The notes: a model not told the origin generated them from the sequence alone. A DNA stretch of 64,000 bases from VXNE01 sp963664635 (GCA_963664635.1 OY761542.1:1426001-1490000), one strand, 5' to 3'; shown: positions 1 through 8,833, counted from the first letter of the stretch. Numbers and translations: made by a program.

Positions 1-4
1 CGCC

Positions 5-1300
5 ATGAGGGTCATGCGGCGGACAATTGTAGAACAGGTGGCTGCCGCCGGTACGGAGGCAGGCGGGAAACCGCATCCCGCGGCCGCGTTCGGAGCCGCG
101 CTGCGCCGTGCCGCCCCTCTGCTGACGGCGCTTTCGATCGGCGCCTGCCAGTCACTCCCCGACGATCCGGCCCGGGAGAAGTTCTCCGACCAGCGGCTGC
201 TCTCGGGGGTCGCCGTATTCGGCGAGCCGGTCTCGAGCGCGGAGGTCCCGGCGGCCGCGATCCTCGAGTCGACCGTGGCCATGCGGGACTTCGTCGATCC
301 GCGCATCCGGACGGGCGGCACCTCGGTGACCCGGGCCGCCCGGCTGCTGCGCAAGCTCGTCGACAACGGCTACTTCGAGCGCGGCTACGAGCGGCACCTC
401 ACGCAGACGGCCGCGGACACCTTCGCCACGAAGGCGGGCAACTGCCTGTCCTTCACCAATCTCTTCGTCGCGTTGGCCCGGATGGCTCAGCTCGAGGCGC
501 GCTACCAGATCGTGGACGTGCCGCCGAGTTTCGACTCGGACCTCGGTCTCCTGTTCCGCAACACCCACATCAACGTGCTCGTGCGGAACGCCGATATTCG
601 CGGCGCCGGGCGCGGTGACCTGACGGTGGACTTCAACCGCGTCGACACGGGGGACTACCGCAGATGGCTGGTCAGCGACGCGTACGCGGCAGGGCTCTTC
701 TACAACAACCTGTCGGTCAACCACTGGCGGGAGGGAGACGACCGCAGCGCTTTCGCGTACCTCGCCAAGGCGCTGGAAACGCACGCCGGCAATCCCGACC
801 TGTGGGTCAATCTCGGAGCGTTTTACTCGAAGCACGGCGCGTATGAACCCGCGCTGGCGGCGCACTACCGCGCGCTGCGGATCGACCGGCGCAACCGTCC
901 GGCGATGGCGGGCCTGGCCGCCGCCTACGCGGGGCTTGGCGACATGGCGATCTCCGATGCGTTTACCCGCCGCGTCGAGCACTACCGCCGTCGCAACCCC
1001 TACTATCACTATGCGCTGGCACAGGTCGCGTACCAGGACTCCGACTATGTCGGCACGCTCGCCGCCGTGGATCGGGCGCTGGAACTCAAGCGCGACGACC
1101 ATCGGTTCCACTACCTCAGGAGCCTGGCCCAGTGGCAGGTCGGCGAGCGGATGGAAGCACGCGCGAGCCTCGTCCGGGCGGAGCGGTTCGCCGAGCAGGC
1201 GCAGACCAAACGCCGTTACGCGCGGATGGCCGCAGCGATCGCGGCCAGCGAGGTTCCGGGTCCAGTGGCCGCGGGCGTGCCGTTGTCGAGCGGCTCCTGA
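5..1300 (+). CDS. TPR lipoprotein with transglutaminase-like domain
   Basis: Probably an outer-membrane or periplasmic lipoprotein. Residues about 35-48 form a hydrophobic stretch ending in the lipobox-like LSIGAC with Cys48. Residues about 105-215 look like a transglutaminase/SirB1-type fold: Cys147 in AGNCLSF, His188 in NTHINV and an Asp in LTVDFN could form a Cys-His-Asp triad. The rest (about 225-410) is made of TPR-type helical repeats (NPDLWVNLGAFYSKHGAYEPALAA and similar), which usually bind protein partners. The gene starts at the window edge; ATG at 5 or 14 are both possible and upstream sequence is missing. The substrate is unknown. Family assignment is by motif reading only. Confidence 0.75.
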   Translation: MRVMRRTIVEQVAAAGTEAGGKPHPAAAFGAALRRAAPLLTALSIGACQSLPDDPAREKFSDQRLLSGVAVFGEPVSSAEVPAAAILESTVAMRDFVDPRIRTGGTSVTRAARLLRKLVDNGYFERGYERHLTQTAADTFATKAGNCLSFTNLFVALARMAQLEARYQIVDVPPSFDSDLGLLFRNTHINVLVRNADIRGAGRGDLTVDFNRVDTGDYRRWLVSDAYAAGLFYNNLSVNHWREGDDRSAFAYLAKALETHAGNPDLWVNLGAFYSKHGAYEPALAAHYRALRIDRRNRPAMAGLAAAYAGLGDMAISDAFTRRVEHYRRRNPYYHYALAQVAYQDSDYVGTLAAVDRALELKRDDHRFHYLRSLAQWQVGERMEARASLVRAERFAEQAQTKRRYARMAAAIAASEVPGPVAAGVPLSSGS

Positions 1301-1343
1301 TCGCGGCGGCGTCGTGCGGCACGGACGCGTTCGGGCCCGGTGC

Positions 1344-2108
1344 GTGCGGGGCTTCGCCCTGTGGGCGGGCACGCTGCTCGCCGGCGGGGCCCATGCCGGG
1401 AGCGCGGCGCCCGATCTGAACGGCATCTGGCAGGCCCTCGGCAGCGCGCACTGGAACGTCGAGCCCCATGCGGCCCACGCCGGACCGGGGCCGGCGCCGG
1501 ATGCCCTCGCCGCCGCGCGGGGCGGACTCGGGGTGGTCGAGGGCGATCGCATCCCCTACCAGCCTTGGGCTCGGGTCAGACAACGGGAGAACTTCCGCAA
1601 CCGCGGCGACCGCGACCCGCTCCGCAACTGCTTTCTGCCAGGCGTGCCGCACGCCAACTACCTCCCCTATCCGCTGCAGATCGTGCAGACACCCACCCAT
1701 GTCCTCCTGGCCTACGAGTTCGCCCAGGCGAGCCGCACGGTCTACCTGGACCGGCCGGGCTTCGAGGCGCCGGTCGACTCCTGGATGGGCCACTCGCGCG
1801 GACACTGGGAAGGCGAGACCCTGGTGGTGGACGTCACCGCCCAGCGCGCCGACACGTGGCTCGACCAGGCCGGCAACTTCCACGGCGCGGCCCTGCACGT
1901 CGCGGAGCGGTACTCGCTGGAGGGGCCCAATCACCTGCGCTACGAAGCGACGCTCACGGACCCGGAAGTCTACGAGCGTCCCTGGACGCTGAGCATGCTC
2001 CTGTACCGGCAGATGGACCCGCGCGCCCAGCTCCTCGACTTCAAGTGCGTCGAGTTCGTGGAGGATCGGATGTACGGAGAACTCTCGAGGGAGAAGCCCG
2101 ATGCGTGA
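1344..2108 (+). CDS. Secreted hypothetical protein, paralogue of its downstream neighbour
   Basis: About 254 aa. The GTG at 1344 gives a plausible signal peptide (RGFALWAGTLLAGGAHA) followed by the mature start APDLNGIW; GTG at 1314 is an alternative. The core has the pattern PLQIVQTPTHVLLAYEF and then WMGHSRGHWEGETLVVD, which recurs in the next gene. This identifies a family of exported proteins of unknown function found in tandem in many environmental bacteria. It overlaps the next gene by 8 nt, so the two are probably co-translated. No catalytic motif was recognised. Confidence 0.7.
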   Translation: MRGFALWAGTLLAGGAHAGSAAPDLNGIWQALGSAHWNVEPHAAHAGPGPAPDALAAARGGLGVVEGDRIPYQPWARVRQRENFRNRGDRDPLRNCFLPGVPHANYLPYPLQIVQTPTHVLLAYEFAQASRTVYLDRPGFEAPVDSWMGHSRGHWEGETLVVDVTAQRADTWLDQAGNFHGAALHVAERYSLEGPNHLRYEATLTDPEVYERPWTLSMLLYRQMDPRAQLLDFKCVEFVEDRMYGELSREKPDA

Positions 2109-3066
2109 ACGCGTGCTCGCCCTGGCCTGGTGTGGACTCTTCCTGGCCGGGGCGGGGGCCGCCGCCGAGGTGCCCATGACGCCGTGGGGCAAGCCGAGCC
2201 TGGAAGGCGTCTGGACGACCGCCACCCTGACCCCGCTGGAACGCCCGGAGACCGTCGCCGCGGCGCCGCTCACGGAGGCCGAGCGCGCGGAGATGGAAGC
2301 GGATGCGGAAGCGCTGTGGGAGTCGTTCGACCAGCCGCCTCCGCCCGGCAGCGTCGGCGGCTACAACCGCGAGTGGCTCGACCCGGGGATGAAGGCGCTC
2401 CCGGACGGCCGCCCGGCCCTCATCGTCGATCCGCCCGACGGCCGCATCCCGTGGCGCCCGGACGCGCGCGCGGCTGCGGTCGCCGAGCGGGCGCGTTACG
2501 GCGTCGGCCCCTACTACTCGTTCACGGATCTCGACACGGGCGAGCGCTGTCTCTCGGACGGGGTGACGATGGCGCCTCTGCAGCCGTACAACATGAACTA
2601 CCAGATCTTCCAGACGGAGGACCACCTGGCGATCGTCCACGAGATGTACCACGAGTACCGCATCGTCCCGCTGGATGGACGGCCCTTCGTTCCCGAGGAG
2701 GTCGGGCAGTGGCTCGGCGATGCCCGGGGCCGCTGGCAGGACGACACGCTGGTCATCGTCTCGAAGGGTTTCGCGGACAAGTCCGACTACTACTGGGCCT
2801 GGCCCTGGCGCGCGGCGCGCCCGTCGCTCAAGCTCGTCGAGCGCCTGCGGCGCGTGGACCGGAAGACCATCGACTACGAGTTCACGGTGGAGGACCCGGA
2901 GATGTTCACCCGGCCCTGGACGGCGTCGGCGCCCATGACCACGGACCAGGCGTCCCGGGGCGTGACGGCAGGGCCGCTCTACGAATTCGCCTGCCACGAA
3001 GGCAACTACGCGTTGCCCAACATCCTGCGCGGCGCGCGCCTCGAGGCGCAGTTGGCCGGCGAGTGA
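2101..3066 (+). CDS. Secreted hypothetical protein, paralogue of its upstream neighbour
   Basis: 321 aa, with a clear Sec signal peptide (RERVLALAWCGLFLAGAGAAAE) and mature start near residue 22. It shares with the preceding gene the motif series NYQIFQTEDHLAIVHE and GDARGRWQDDTLVI, plus the GKPSLEGVW opening typical of this exported family. Function is unknown. It starts inside the end of gene 1344-2108 (8-nt overlap) and is followed 20 nt later by an LLM-family oxidoreductase, so the three may form one transcript. Two diverged tandem copies suggest a local duplication or a heteromeric partner pair. Confidence 0.75.
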   Translation: MRERVLALAWCGLFLAGAGAAAEVPMTPWGKPSLEGVWTTATLTPLERPETVAAAPLTEAERAEMEADAEALWESFDQPPPPGSVGGYNREWLDPGMKALPDGRPALIVDPPDGRIPWRPDARAAAVAERARYGVGPYYSFTDLDTGERCLSDGVTMAPLQPYNMNYQIFQTEDHLAIVHEMYHEYRIVPLDGRPFVPEEVGQWLGDARGRWQDDTLVIVSKGFADKSDYYWAWPWRAARPSLKLVERLRRVDRKTIDYEFTVEDPEMFTRPWTASAPMTTDQASRGVTAGPLYEFACHEGNYALPNILRGARLEAQLAGE

Positions 3067-3086
3067 GCGGAGGGAGATCCACCGAC

Positions 3087-4076
3087 ATGCCCATCGAGTT
3101 CGCGACGGCGGCCTTTGCGACACCGGGCAGGTGCGTGCCGACCGCCGTCGCCGCCGAGCGCGCCGGCTTCGACATCGTGCACGTCACCGACAGCCAGTGC
3201 CTGCGCGGCGACGTCTACACGCAGCTCATGCTCTGCGGGCAGGCGACCAGCACGATCCGGCTCGCCACCGGGGTCACGAACCCGCTGACGCGCCATCCCT
3301 CGGTCACCGCCGCCAGCATCGTCAGCGTCCAGGCGGAGTGCGGCAACCGCGCGATCCTCGGCATCGGCCGCGGCGACAGCGCCGTGCTGCACGTCGGCCG
3401 CAAGCCGGCCCGCATGCGGGAGTACGGCGACTACGTCCGGCAACTGCAGGCGTACCTGCGTGGCGAGACGGTGGACCAGAACGGCTTCGCGAGCCGCCTG
3501 CGGTGGCTGGAACAGGTCGACGCGGAGAAAGTGCCCGTGGACATGGTCGGGTCCGGACCGAAGTCGCTGGCGCTCGCCGGGGAACTCGCGGACCGGGTGA
3601 CGCTGGCGGTGGGCGCCGATCCCGGCCGTATCGAGTGGGGCCTCGGCCAGGTGCGTGACGCGGCGCGGGCGGCGGGCCGGGATCCGGACGACATTCCGGT
3701 GGGGGCGTACGTCAACGTGCTGGTGGACGACGACGAGGACGCCGCGCGCCGGACCGCGCGGGGCGGGGTGGCAACGTTCGCCCACTTCAGCGCGTCCGTC
3801 GGAGCGGACTTCGAGCACCAGCCCGAGATCATGCGCAGGGTGACCGAACGATTGGTAACCGACTACGACACGAACTACCACACGCAGGGAGACGCGCCGC
3901 ACGTCGAGTTGCTGGATGCCGAGTTCGTGGACTGGTTCGCGGCCGTCGGCAGTGCGCGCAAGGTCATCGCCCGGCTCGCGCCCTTGGTGGAACTGGGTCT
4001 CAACCACCTCTACTTCGTCGGGCCATGGGCCGGGCTCGCCGAGGAGGTCATGCCGGCGCTGCGCCGGATGCGGTGA
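3087..4076 (+). CDS. LLM-class flavin-dependent oxidoreductase
   Basis: 329 aa. It belongs to the bacterial-luciferase/F420-dependent reductase superfamily (TIM barrel using FMN or F420). Diagnostic stretches are the N-terminal strand IEFATAAFATPG, RLATGVTNPLTRHP around residue 55, AILGIGRGDSAV around residue 90, and a C-terminal GLNHLYFVGPW. The start at ATG 3087 is supported by GGAGGG about 10 nt upstream. Substrate and cofactor cannot be read from sequence; the GIGRGDSA loop resembles F420-dependent methylene-H4MPT-reductase-like members. It is one of three LLM genes in the window, the others being 4761-5798 and 59018-60262. Confidence 0.8.
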   Translation: MPIEFATAAFATPGRCVPTAVAAERAGFDIVHVTDSQCLRGDVYTQLMLCGQATSTIRLATGVTNPLTRHPSVTAASIVSVQAECGNRAILGIGRGDSAVLHVGRKPARMREYGDYVRQLQAYLRGETVDQNGFASRLRWLEQVDAEKVPVDMVGSGPKSLALAGELADRVTLAVGADPGRIEWGLGQVRDAARAAGRDPDDIPVGAYVNVLVDDDEDAARRTARGGVATFAHFSASVGADFEHQPEIMRRVTERLVTDYDTNYHTQGDAPHVELLDAEFVDWFAAVGSARKVIARLAPLVELGLNHLYFVGPWAGLAEEVMPALRRMR

Positions 4077-4085
4077 ATTCGAAAC

Positions 4086-4121
4086 GGGACGCCGCAGGGC
4101 GTCCCCGAGGGCGTCCCCTAC
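4086..4121 (-). repeat. GTAG-headed REP-like palindrome
   Basis: Lies between convergent genes. On the minus strand it starts with GTAG (4121-4118), then carries two copies of a GGGACGCC motif. The stem at 4086-4093 pairs with 4098-4105 (8 bp, 4-nt loop). The GTAG head plus hairpin is the layout of REP sequences mobilised by RAYT (TnpA-REP) transposases. It may also act as a bidirectional terminator-like hairpin. Confidence 0.6.
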
Positions 4122-4131
4122 GGTGCTCCCG

Positions 4132-4764
4132 CTACCAGCGCAACACGCTCTGCGCCGCCGGCCGCGCCCGGTATCGTTCGTCCCATCCGCGCAACCGTGG
4201 CCGCTCGCCGAACAGGTCCGCCTCCACGAAGCGCAGGAACTGCAGGGATGCCTGCAGCGTGCAGTCGGCGATCGACACGCGGTCGCCGAGGAGTAGCGGG
4301 CGGCCGTCGGCAAGGAGATTCTCCAGGTAGTCGAGCGGAACCTGCAGGTCGGCCTCCAGCCTCGCGGCCTTCTCGGGGTCGGGAGGCCGTCCCAGGGGCG
4401 ATTTCGTGGCGTGCGCATAGCCGCCCATGGGACCGGCGATGCGCAGGTCGACGATGCGCTCGACATCCCGGGCCTTGCCCCGGGCCTCGGGGCCGCCGGC
4501 CAGCAGGGCGCCGTCCGGTAACACGTCCTCGAGGTACTGGATGACGGCCAGCGACTCGACGAGGTACGACCCGTCGTCGAGTTCGAGTACCGGCAGCGTC
4601 CCGAACGGGTTCCTGGCCAGGTGTTCGGGTTCGCGGTGGCGGCCCTTCAGCGTGTTCACGACGATCTGCTCGATGCCCATGTCCGTGCCGAGCTCGGCGC
4701 GCTCGGCGATGTAGAGCATGACTTTGGTCGGGTTCGGCGCCAGCGGCACCATGTATAGCTTCAC
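4132..4764 (-). CDS. Glutathione S-transferase family protein
   Basis: 210 aa. Thioredoxin-fold N-terminal domain (residues 1-80: KLYMVPLAPNPTKVMLYIAE, then NPFGTLPVLELDDGSYLVESLAVIQYLE with the cis-Pro and the ES glutathione-binding pair), then an all-helical C-terminal domain with SIADCTLQASLQ. It would conjugate or reduce electrophiles with glutathione. The start is GTG at 4764, overlapping the stop of the upstream LLM gene as GTGA, with GGAGGG about 6 nt before it, so it is translationally coupled as the last gene of the oxygenase operon. It probably processes an oxidised product of that operon; this role is inferred from context. Confidence 0.85.
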   Translation of the reverse strand: MKLYMVPLAPNPTKVMLYIAERAELGTDMGIEQIVVNTLKGRHREPEHLARNPFGTLPVLELDDGSYLVESLAVIQYLEDVLPDGALLAGGPEARGKARDVERIVDLRIAGPMGGYAHATKSPLGRPPDPEKAARLEADLQVPLDYLENLLADGRPLLLGDRVSIADCTLQASLQFLRFVEADLFGERPRLRGWDERYRARPAAQSVLRW

Positions 4765-5798
4765 TCGAGACCCTCCATCAGGTCGACAATGTTCTCCAGC
4801 AGTTCGAAGCGCGCCGGCCCGAGCGGGGCGCTGTCGAGGCCCAGCTTCAAGGTGGTCACCCCGGCGCCGCGATACTTCCGCAGGCGCTCGGCGACCATCT
4901 CCCGCGTTCCCAACGCCTGGAACTCCGTCACCATGGCGTCCGGCACGCGGGCGGCGGCCGCATCGCGCCGTCCCGCGAGCCACAGGGACTGGACGGCCCG
5001 CGCGTCTTCCTCGAACCCGGCGCGGCGGAACGCGTCATTGTAGAAGTTGGTGGTCGCGGAGCCCATGCCGCCCATGTTGAAGGCGACGCCGCGCCGGCGT
5101 CTCGCGATCATCCCTTCCACGTCCTCCCCGATTTCCACCCTCGCGGAGACGCACAGATCGAGATTGGCCAGGGTGCGTCCCGCAGCGCGGGCACCTTCGC
5201 GGAGGTAGTCGAGGTGCGCACCGGCATGGTCGGGCGAGAAGGAAGTCCCGAGCCAGCCGTTGGCGGCGCTGCCGGTGTAGCGGAGGGCGTTGGGTCCGAG
5301 GGTGGCCAGGTAGATCGGGATGTCGACGGGCGCATGGGCGACGCGCAGGGTCTTGCCCTCGCCGTCCGGCAGCGGCAACTGGAAGACCTTGCCCGTGTAT
5401 TGCACCCTTTCGCCGGCGAAGACCATCCGGCAGATCTCGACGGTCTCCCGGAGGCGTGTCAGCGGAGTGCGGTAAGGCACGCCGTGCAGGCCCTCCACGA
5501 CCTGCGGGCCGCTGGCGCCGAGCCCCAGGGCGAACCGGCCGCCGGTGAGGTCGTGCAGGGTGAGCGCGGTCATGGCCGCCATGGAGGGCGTTCGGGCGGT
5601 GGTCTGCATGATGCCGGTGCCAAGCCGGATGCGCTCCGTCTTGTCCGCCAGGTACGCCAGCGGCGTGACGGCGTCGCTGCCCCAAGCTTCCGCCGAGAAC
5701 GCCATCGATATGCCGAGTCCCTCGGCGTGGCGCACCCAGTCCGCGTGGAGCCCTGGCCTGTCGGGACGCAGGGCGCCGAGTTCGATGGCAAGCTGCAT
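4761..5798 (-). CDS. LLM-class flavin-dependent oxidoreductase
   Basis: 345 aa luciferase-like TIM-barrel enzyme. Visible motifs: AIELGALRPDRPGLHADWVRHAE at the N-terminus, RIRLGTGIMQTTARTP near residue 60, GGRFALGLGASGPQVVEG near residue 85 (F420-type signature) and IPIYLATLGPNAL near residue 155. It resembles F420-dependent N5,N10-methylene-H4MPT-reductase-related oxidoreductases used in actinobacterial and proteobacterial xenobiotic or steroid metabolism. ATG 5798 lies 2 nt after the P450 stop; the gene overlaps the downstream GST by 4 nt. It is therefore the third gene of a Rieske-P450-LLM-GST operon. Confidence 0.8.
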   Translation of the reverse strand: MQLAIELGALRPDRPGLHADWVRHAEGLGISMAFSAEAWGSDAVTPLAYLADKTERIRLGTGIMQTTARTPSMAAMTALTLHDLTGGRFALGLGASGPQVVEGLHGVPYRTPLTRLRETVEICRMVFAGERVQYTGKVFQLPLPDGEGKTLRVAHAPVDIPIYLATLGPNALRYTGSAANGWLGTSFSPDHAGAHLDYLREGARAAGRTLANLDLCVSARVEIGEDVEGMIARRRRGVAFNMGGMGSATTNFYNDAFRRAGFEEDARAVQSLWLAGRRDAAAARVPDAMVTEFQALGTREMVAERLRKYRGAGVTTLKLGLDSAPLGPARFELLENIVDLMEGLE

Positions 5799-5800
5799 GG

Positions 5801-7222
5801 CTACCGGTCCGGAGGCTCCGCGACCCCTGCCCGTGCTTGCGCGACCTGACGGTCGCGGCCCATCCTTACGGATGGGTGGAAGTTTCGCTGGCGCGAAACT
5901 TCTACGGCGCAAGCCCCTGGCGCGCGTCGCCGGTAACGGACCCTTAGCCGGGGCAGGTTGCGGAGGATGAAGCTCGGCTCGGCCTCGGGGTCGGCGCCGT
6001 CCGCCAGGCGGAAGCCGTCGAAGGCGTCGAGCAGGGCGGCGAACCCCAGGTTCAGCTCCTGTCGCGCGAGCGCCGCCCCGATGCAGTGATGTATGCCGGA
6101 CCCGAAGGCGAGCTGACGGCCCGCCTTGGGACGGTCGATGTCCACGACGTCCGGATCCTCGAACTCCCGCTCGTCCCGGTTGGCGGCGCCGAAGCGCAGC
6201 ATGACGATGCTGCCCGCCTCGAGGGCCGTGCCGCCGAGTTCCGTCTTGCGGGTCACCAGCCGCGGCAACCCCTGCACCGGGGCTTCCACGCGCAGCGTCT
6301 CCTCGACGAAGGTCCGGATACGCCCGGCGTCGCCGCGCAACTCCTGCTGCAGCTCCGGGTTCCGGCACAGCAGCAGCATGCCCCAGCCGAAGGCGCTGGA
6401 GGTGGTTTCGTGTCCGGCGACCAGGAACTGGTTGAGGATGCTCAGGACTTCGCCGTGGCTCAGCGGGCGGTCTTCGCCTGCCAGCGCGCTGTTGGCCAGG
6501 ATGCCGATCATGTCGTCGGCGGGTGTCCCGCGCCGCGCATCGAAGAGGGTGACGAGGAGGTCCTGCAGGTCCACGGCGAGCTGCGCCCGGTGGACCATCT
6601 GTGCGTGGCTCAGGGGGGTCAGTCGCAGGGCGTCGGCGGCCGCGGCGGCCGCCTCGTCGAAGAACTTGCGATTCTCCTCCGGTATCCCCAGTCGGTCGGC
6701 GATGATCCGCAGCGGCACGGGCAGGGCGAACTCGGCCACGAAGTCGGCCCCCGCCGCACCGTGGGCATCCGCCGCCGCGGCGAGACGCTCGACGGCGGCG
6801 TCGATGACCCGCCGCACCGCGGGCGCGCCCTGGTTCACGCGCGAGGCGGTGAAGAGCCGGGAAACCAGGGAGCGGTACCGCGTATGGCGTGGCTCGTCCA
6901 GCGTGAGCATGGTGGGCGGCAGCGGGATCAGCCGTCCATTCAGCGCGATCAGCCGGCGCTGGACTTCGGGCGGCGCGCGCTGGAACGCGATCTTCTGGGC
7001 GCGGCCCAGGAAATCGCCGAACTCGTTCGAGTACGTCGCGGTGTCCCGCAGCGCCTCGCGGACCAGGTCGTAGCGGGTGACGATCCAGGCGCCGACAAGC
7101 GGCTCGAAGTGCACGGGTGCGGCATCGCGCAGCTTCCTGTACGCGGGGTATGGATCCGCCAGCGTTGCGGGATCGAACAGCGACATGCTCACCGGGTGGG
7201 TCCGAGTCCCGTCGTGCGCCAC
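5801..7222 (-). CDS. Cytochrome P450
   Basis: 473 aa haem-thiolate monooxygenase, cytosolic class-I bacterial type. The I-helix AGHETT lies at residues 269-274, the K-helix ExxR at 308-311 (EETLR), and the haem loop FGSGIHHC at 373-380 with axial Cys380. GTG 7222 has GGAG upstream; ATG 7186 (MSLFDPATLADPYPAYRKL) is an equally family-like start. Residues from about 434 onward (about 40 aa) lie beyond the normal P450 C-terminus and are encoded by REP-like palindromes at 5841-5905, so the gene appears to have been extended by a repeat insertion. It sits 2 nt from the next LLM gene. No ferredoxin or reductase partner is in the window; the substrate is unknown. Confidence 0.9.
   Translation of the reverse strand: MAHDGTRTHPVSMSLFDPATLADPYPAYRKLRDAAPVHFEPLVGAWIVTRYDLVREALRDTATYSNEFGDFLGRAQKIAFQRAPPEVQRRLIALNGRLIPLPPTMLTLDEPRHTRYRSLVSRLFTASRVNQGAPAVRRVIDAAVERLAAAADAHGAAGADFVAEFALPVPLRIIADRLGIPEENRKFFDEAAAAAADALRLTPLSHAQMVHRAQLAVDLQDLLVTLFDARRGTPADDMIGILANSALAGEDRPLSHGEVLSILNQFLVAGHETTSSAFGWGMLLLCRNPELQQELRGDAGRIRTFVEETLRVEAPVQGLPRLVTRKTELGGTALEAGSIVMLRFGAANRDEREFEDPDVVDIDRPKAGRQLAFGSGIHHCIGAALARQELNLGFAALLDAFDGFRLADGADPEAEPSFILRNLPRLRVRYRRRAPGACAVEVSRQRNFHPSVRMGRDRQVAQARAGVAEPPDR
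5841..5905 (-). repeat. REP-like triple palindrome inside the P450 3' end
   Basis: Three consecutive perfect palindromes: 5841-5856 (6-bp stem, 4-nt loop), 5859-5876 (7-bp stem, 4-nt loop) and 5879-5902 (10-bp stem, 4-nt loop). Directly outside the last one is CTAC, which reads GTAG at the head on the minus strand. The GCGACC/GGTCGC stem recurs in the element at 35961-36003. The reading frame of the P450 gene runs through all three. Confidence 0.65.
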
Positions 7223-7226
7223 GACG

Positions 7227-8564
7227 CTACTCCAGCCAGGCGCCGAGGAGGGTGTGGAAGTGCCGGATCTTGGTCTCCTGGTAGTTCGCGAGCACGATTT
7301 CGTCGTACCGGGCGGCCTCCAGGCCCCTCTGCACCTCGGGGAGGTTGAGGGTGTCCTGCATGAAGACCCGCGCCAGCATGCCCAACTCCGGCGCGTTGGT
7401 CCACGGCTCGTCCGCGTCCAGCCAGTGCATCGGCGCGGGATCCGGGCGGTCGCCGGCGAAGGGGCTCAGGAAGTAGCACTCCATGAGCGACCGGTCGCAA
7501 CGGTTCTCGTGGGGCCGGAAGCGGTAGGCGATGCGGCTGTAACCGCCCCAGGGATGAAAGTTCGGGAACAGCGTGTAGTAGATGCTGTCGGAGACGCAGG
7601 CGTCCGAGAGGACCACGTCTTCCCCGACGACTGGCTGCAGCCTGGCGCGGGTCTGCGCCGCCATCATCGCCCGGGCGGTAGTGTCCGGCGGCACCGCGGG
7701 TGCGGGCGGATCGTCGAGATCGCGCATGATGACGGACTCGAAGATCTCCTGTTCGCCCGGGTCGCGGTCGAGGTGGGGACTCGGCGTGCCGTTCGGCGTG
7801 ATGGCGCGGGAGAAGTTGCCCCAGGCGTCGTACTGGGAGTTCTCATCGCCGATTCCGGCCAGGATCTGGGGATGGGTCTTGATGACGTGGAACGCCTCCA
7901 TGAAGGCTTCCTGGCACACCTTCCAGTTGCAGCGCATTACCTTCGCCACGTGGGCCTGGATGTAGCGCTGCTCAGGCCGCCAGACCGCGAAGTGCTCTGG
8001 CAGGACGCCCAGGAAATCCGCCAGGGGCTCGGCGTCCGGGTCCATGTTGACGAACACCCATCCACCCCAGGTCTCGCACCGGACGGGCGTCAAGGTGAAG
8101 GTCTCCTGGTGGACCTGTTGAAAGTCCCACGCCGACGTGACGCTGCGCAGGCTGCCGTCGAGATTCCAGCTAAAGCCGTGGAACGGGCAGATGAAGCTGG
8201 CGGCGTGGCCGGCCCGGTCGCACAGGCGCCGGCCCCGGTGGCGGCAGACGTTGTGGTGGGCCCGGATGCCGCCGGCGGTGCGGACCACGATGATGGAGTA
8301 GCGGCCGATGTCGTAGACGCGATGGTCTCCCACCTCCGGGATCTCCTCCTCCCGGCACGCCATCTGCCAGACCCGCGGCCACAGCTTCTCCATCTCCAGG
8401 TCATGGAACGCCTGGCTGGTGTAGCGATGCACCGGGACCGAGACGAGGGAGGACCGGTAGACATTCTCCAGGGTGAGCGATCCTGGGGGCGGGACCGCGT
8501 CGCCGCGGATCAGTTCCTGGTAGCTGATGCCTCCGGAACGGGGTGCTTCGGCCTGGCTGGTCAA
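7227..8564 (-). CDS. Rieske non-haem iron oxygenase, alpha subunit
   Basis: 445 aa aromatic-ring-hydroxylating or demethylating oxygenase large subunit. Rieske [2Fe-2S] ligands: C107-x-H109 and C126-x2-H129 (CRHRG...CPFHGFSW). Mononuclear iron ligands are in the EAFHVIKTHPQ segment (His226, His231). It needs an electron donor reductase that is not encoded here. The TTG start at 8564 is chosen because GGGAG lies about 7 nt upstream and the reading matches family length. It is the first gene of the minus-strand operon with P450, LLM and GST (spacings of 4 nt, 2 nt and a 4-nt overlap), implying sequential oxidation of one substrate. Confidence 0.9.
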   Translation of the reverse strand: MTSQAEAPRSGGISYQELIRGDAVPPPGSLTLENVYRSSLVSVPVHRYTSQAFHDLEMEKLWPRVWQMACREEEIPEVGDHRVYDIGRYSIIVVRTAGGIRAHHNVCRHRGRRLCDRAGHAASFICPFHGFSWNLDGSLRSVTSAWDFQQVHQETFTLTPVRCETWGGWVFVNMDPDAEPLADFLGVLPEHFAVWRPEQRYIQAHVAKVMRCNWKVCQEAFMEAFHVIKTHPQILAGIGDENSQYDAWGNFSRAITPNGTPSPHLDRDPGEQEIFESVIMRDLDDPPAPAVPPDTTARAMMAAQTRARLQPVVGEDVVLSDACVSDSIYYTLFPNFHPWGGYSRIAYRFRPHENRCDRSLMECYFLSPFAGDRPDPAPMHWLDADEPWTNAPELGMLARVFMQDTLNLPEVQRGLEAARYDEIVLANYQETKIRHFHTLLGAWLE

Positions 8565-8620
8565 CGTGTGTCTCCCGTCAACGCTCTCTCCTGTGGCGAG
8601 CCGTGCTCGAAGCGGCCGCG

Positions 8621-8833
8621 TCAGCCGCGAGTGCGGCGCCCGTCCGGCCCGTCCGGCAGTTGTGGACCGCCGAGCCAGAGCAGCATGTGCGGATCGGCAA
8701 TCCGCAGTTCTCCGGACAGGTGCGTGCCGTCATGGCGAAACACGCCTTTGCGGCCGTTGCTGTCCACCTCGACACTGCCGTCGCCGAGGGAACGGTAGAG
8801 GGCCCCGGTCAGGGGGTGTTTCAGTCGAGCCAC
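8621..8833 (-). CDS. Small hypothetical protein (70 aa)
   Basis: GTG start at 8833, immediately preceded by AGGAGAA, inside the last codons of the nitroreductase gene (13-nt overlap). The product has a compact beta-rich look (GALYRSLGDGSVEVDSNGRKGVFRHDGTHLSGELRIADPHMLLWL) and an Arg/Gly-rich tail. It is not recognised as any family. Supported by the strong ribosome-binding site, translational coupling and protein-like composition; expression is inferred. Confidence 0.55.
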   Translation of the reverse strand: MARLKHPLTGALYRSLGDGSVEVDSNGRKGVFRHDGTHLSGELRIADPHMLLWLGGPQLPDGPDGRRTRG

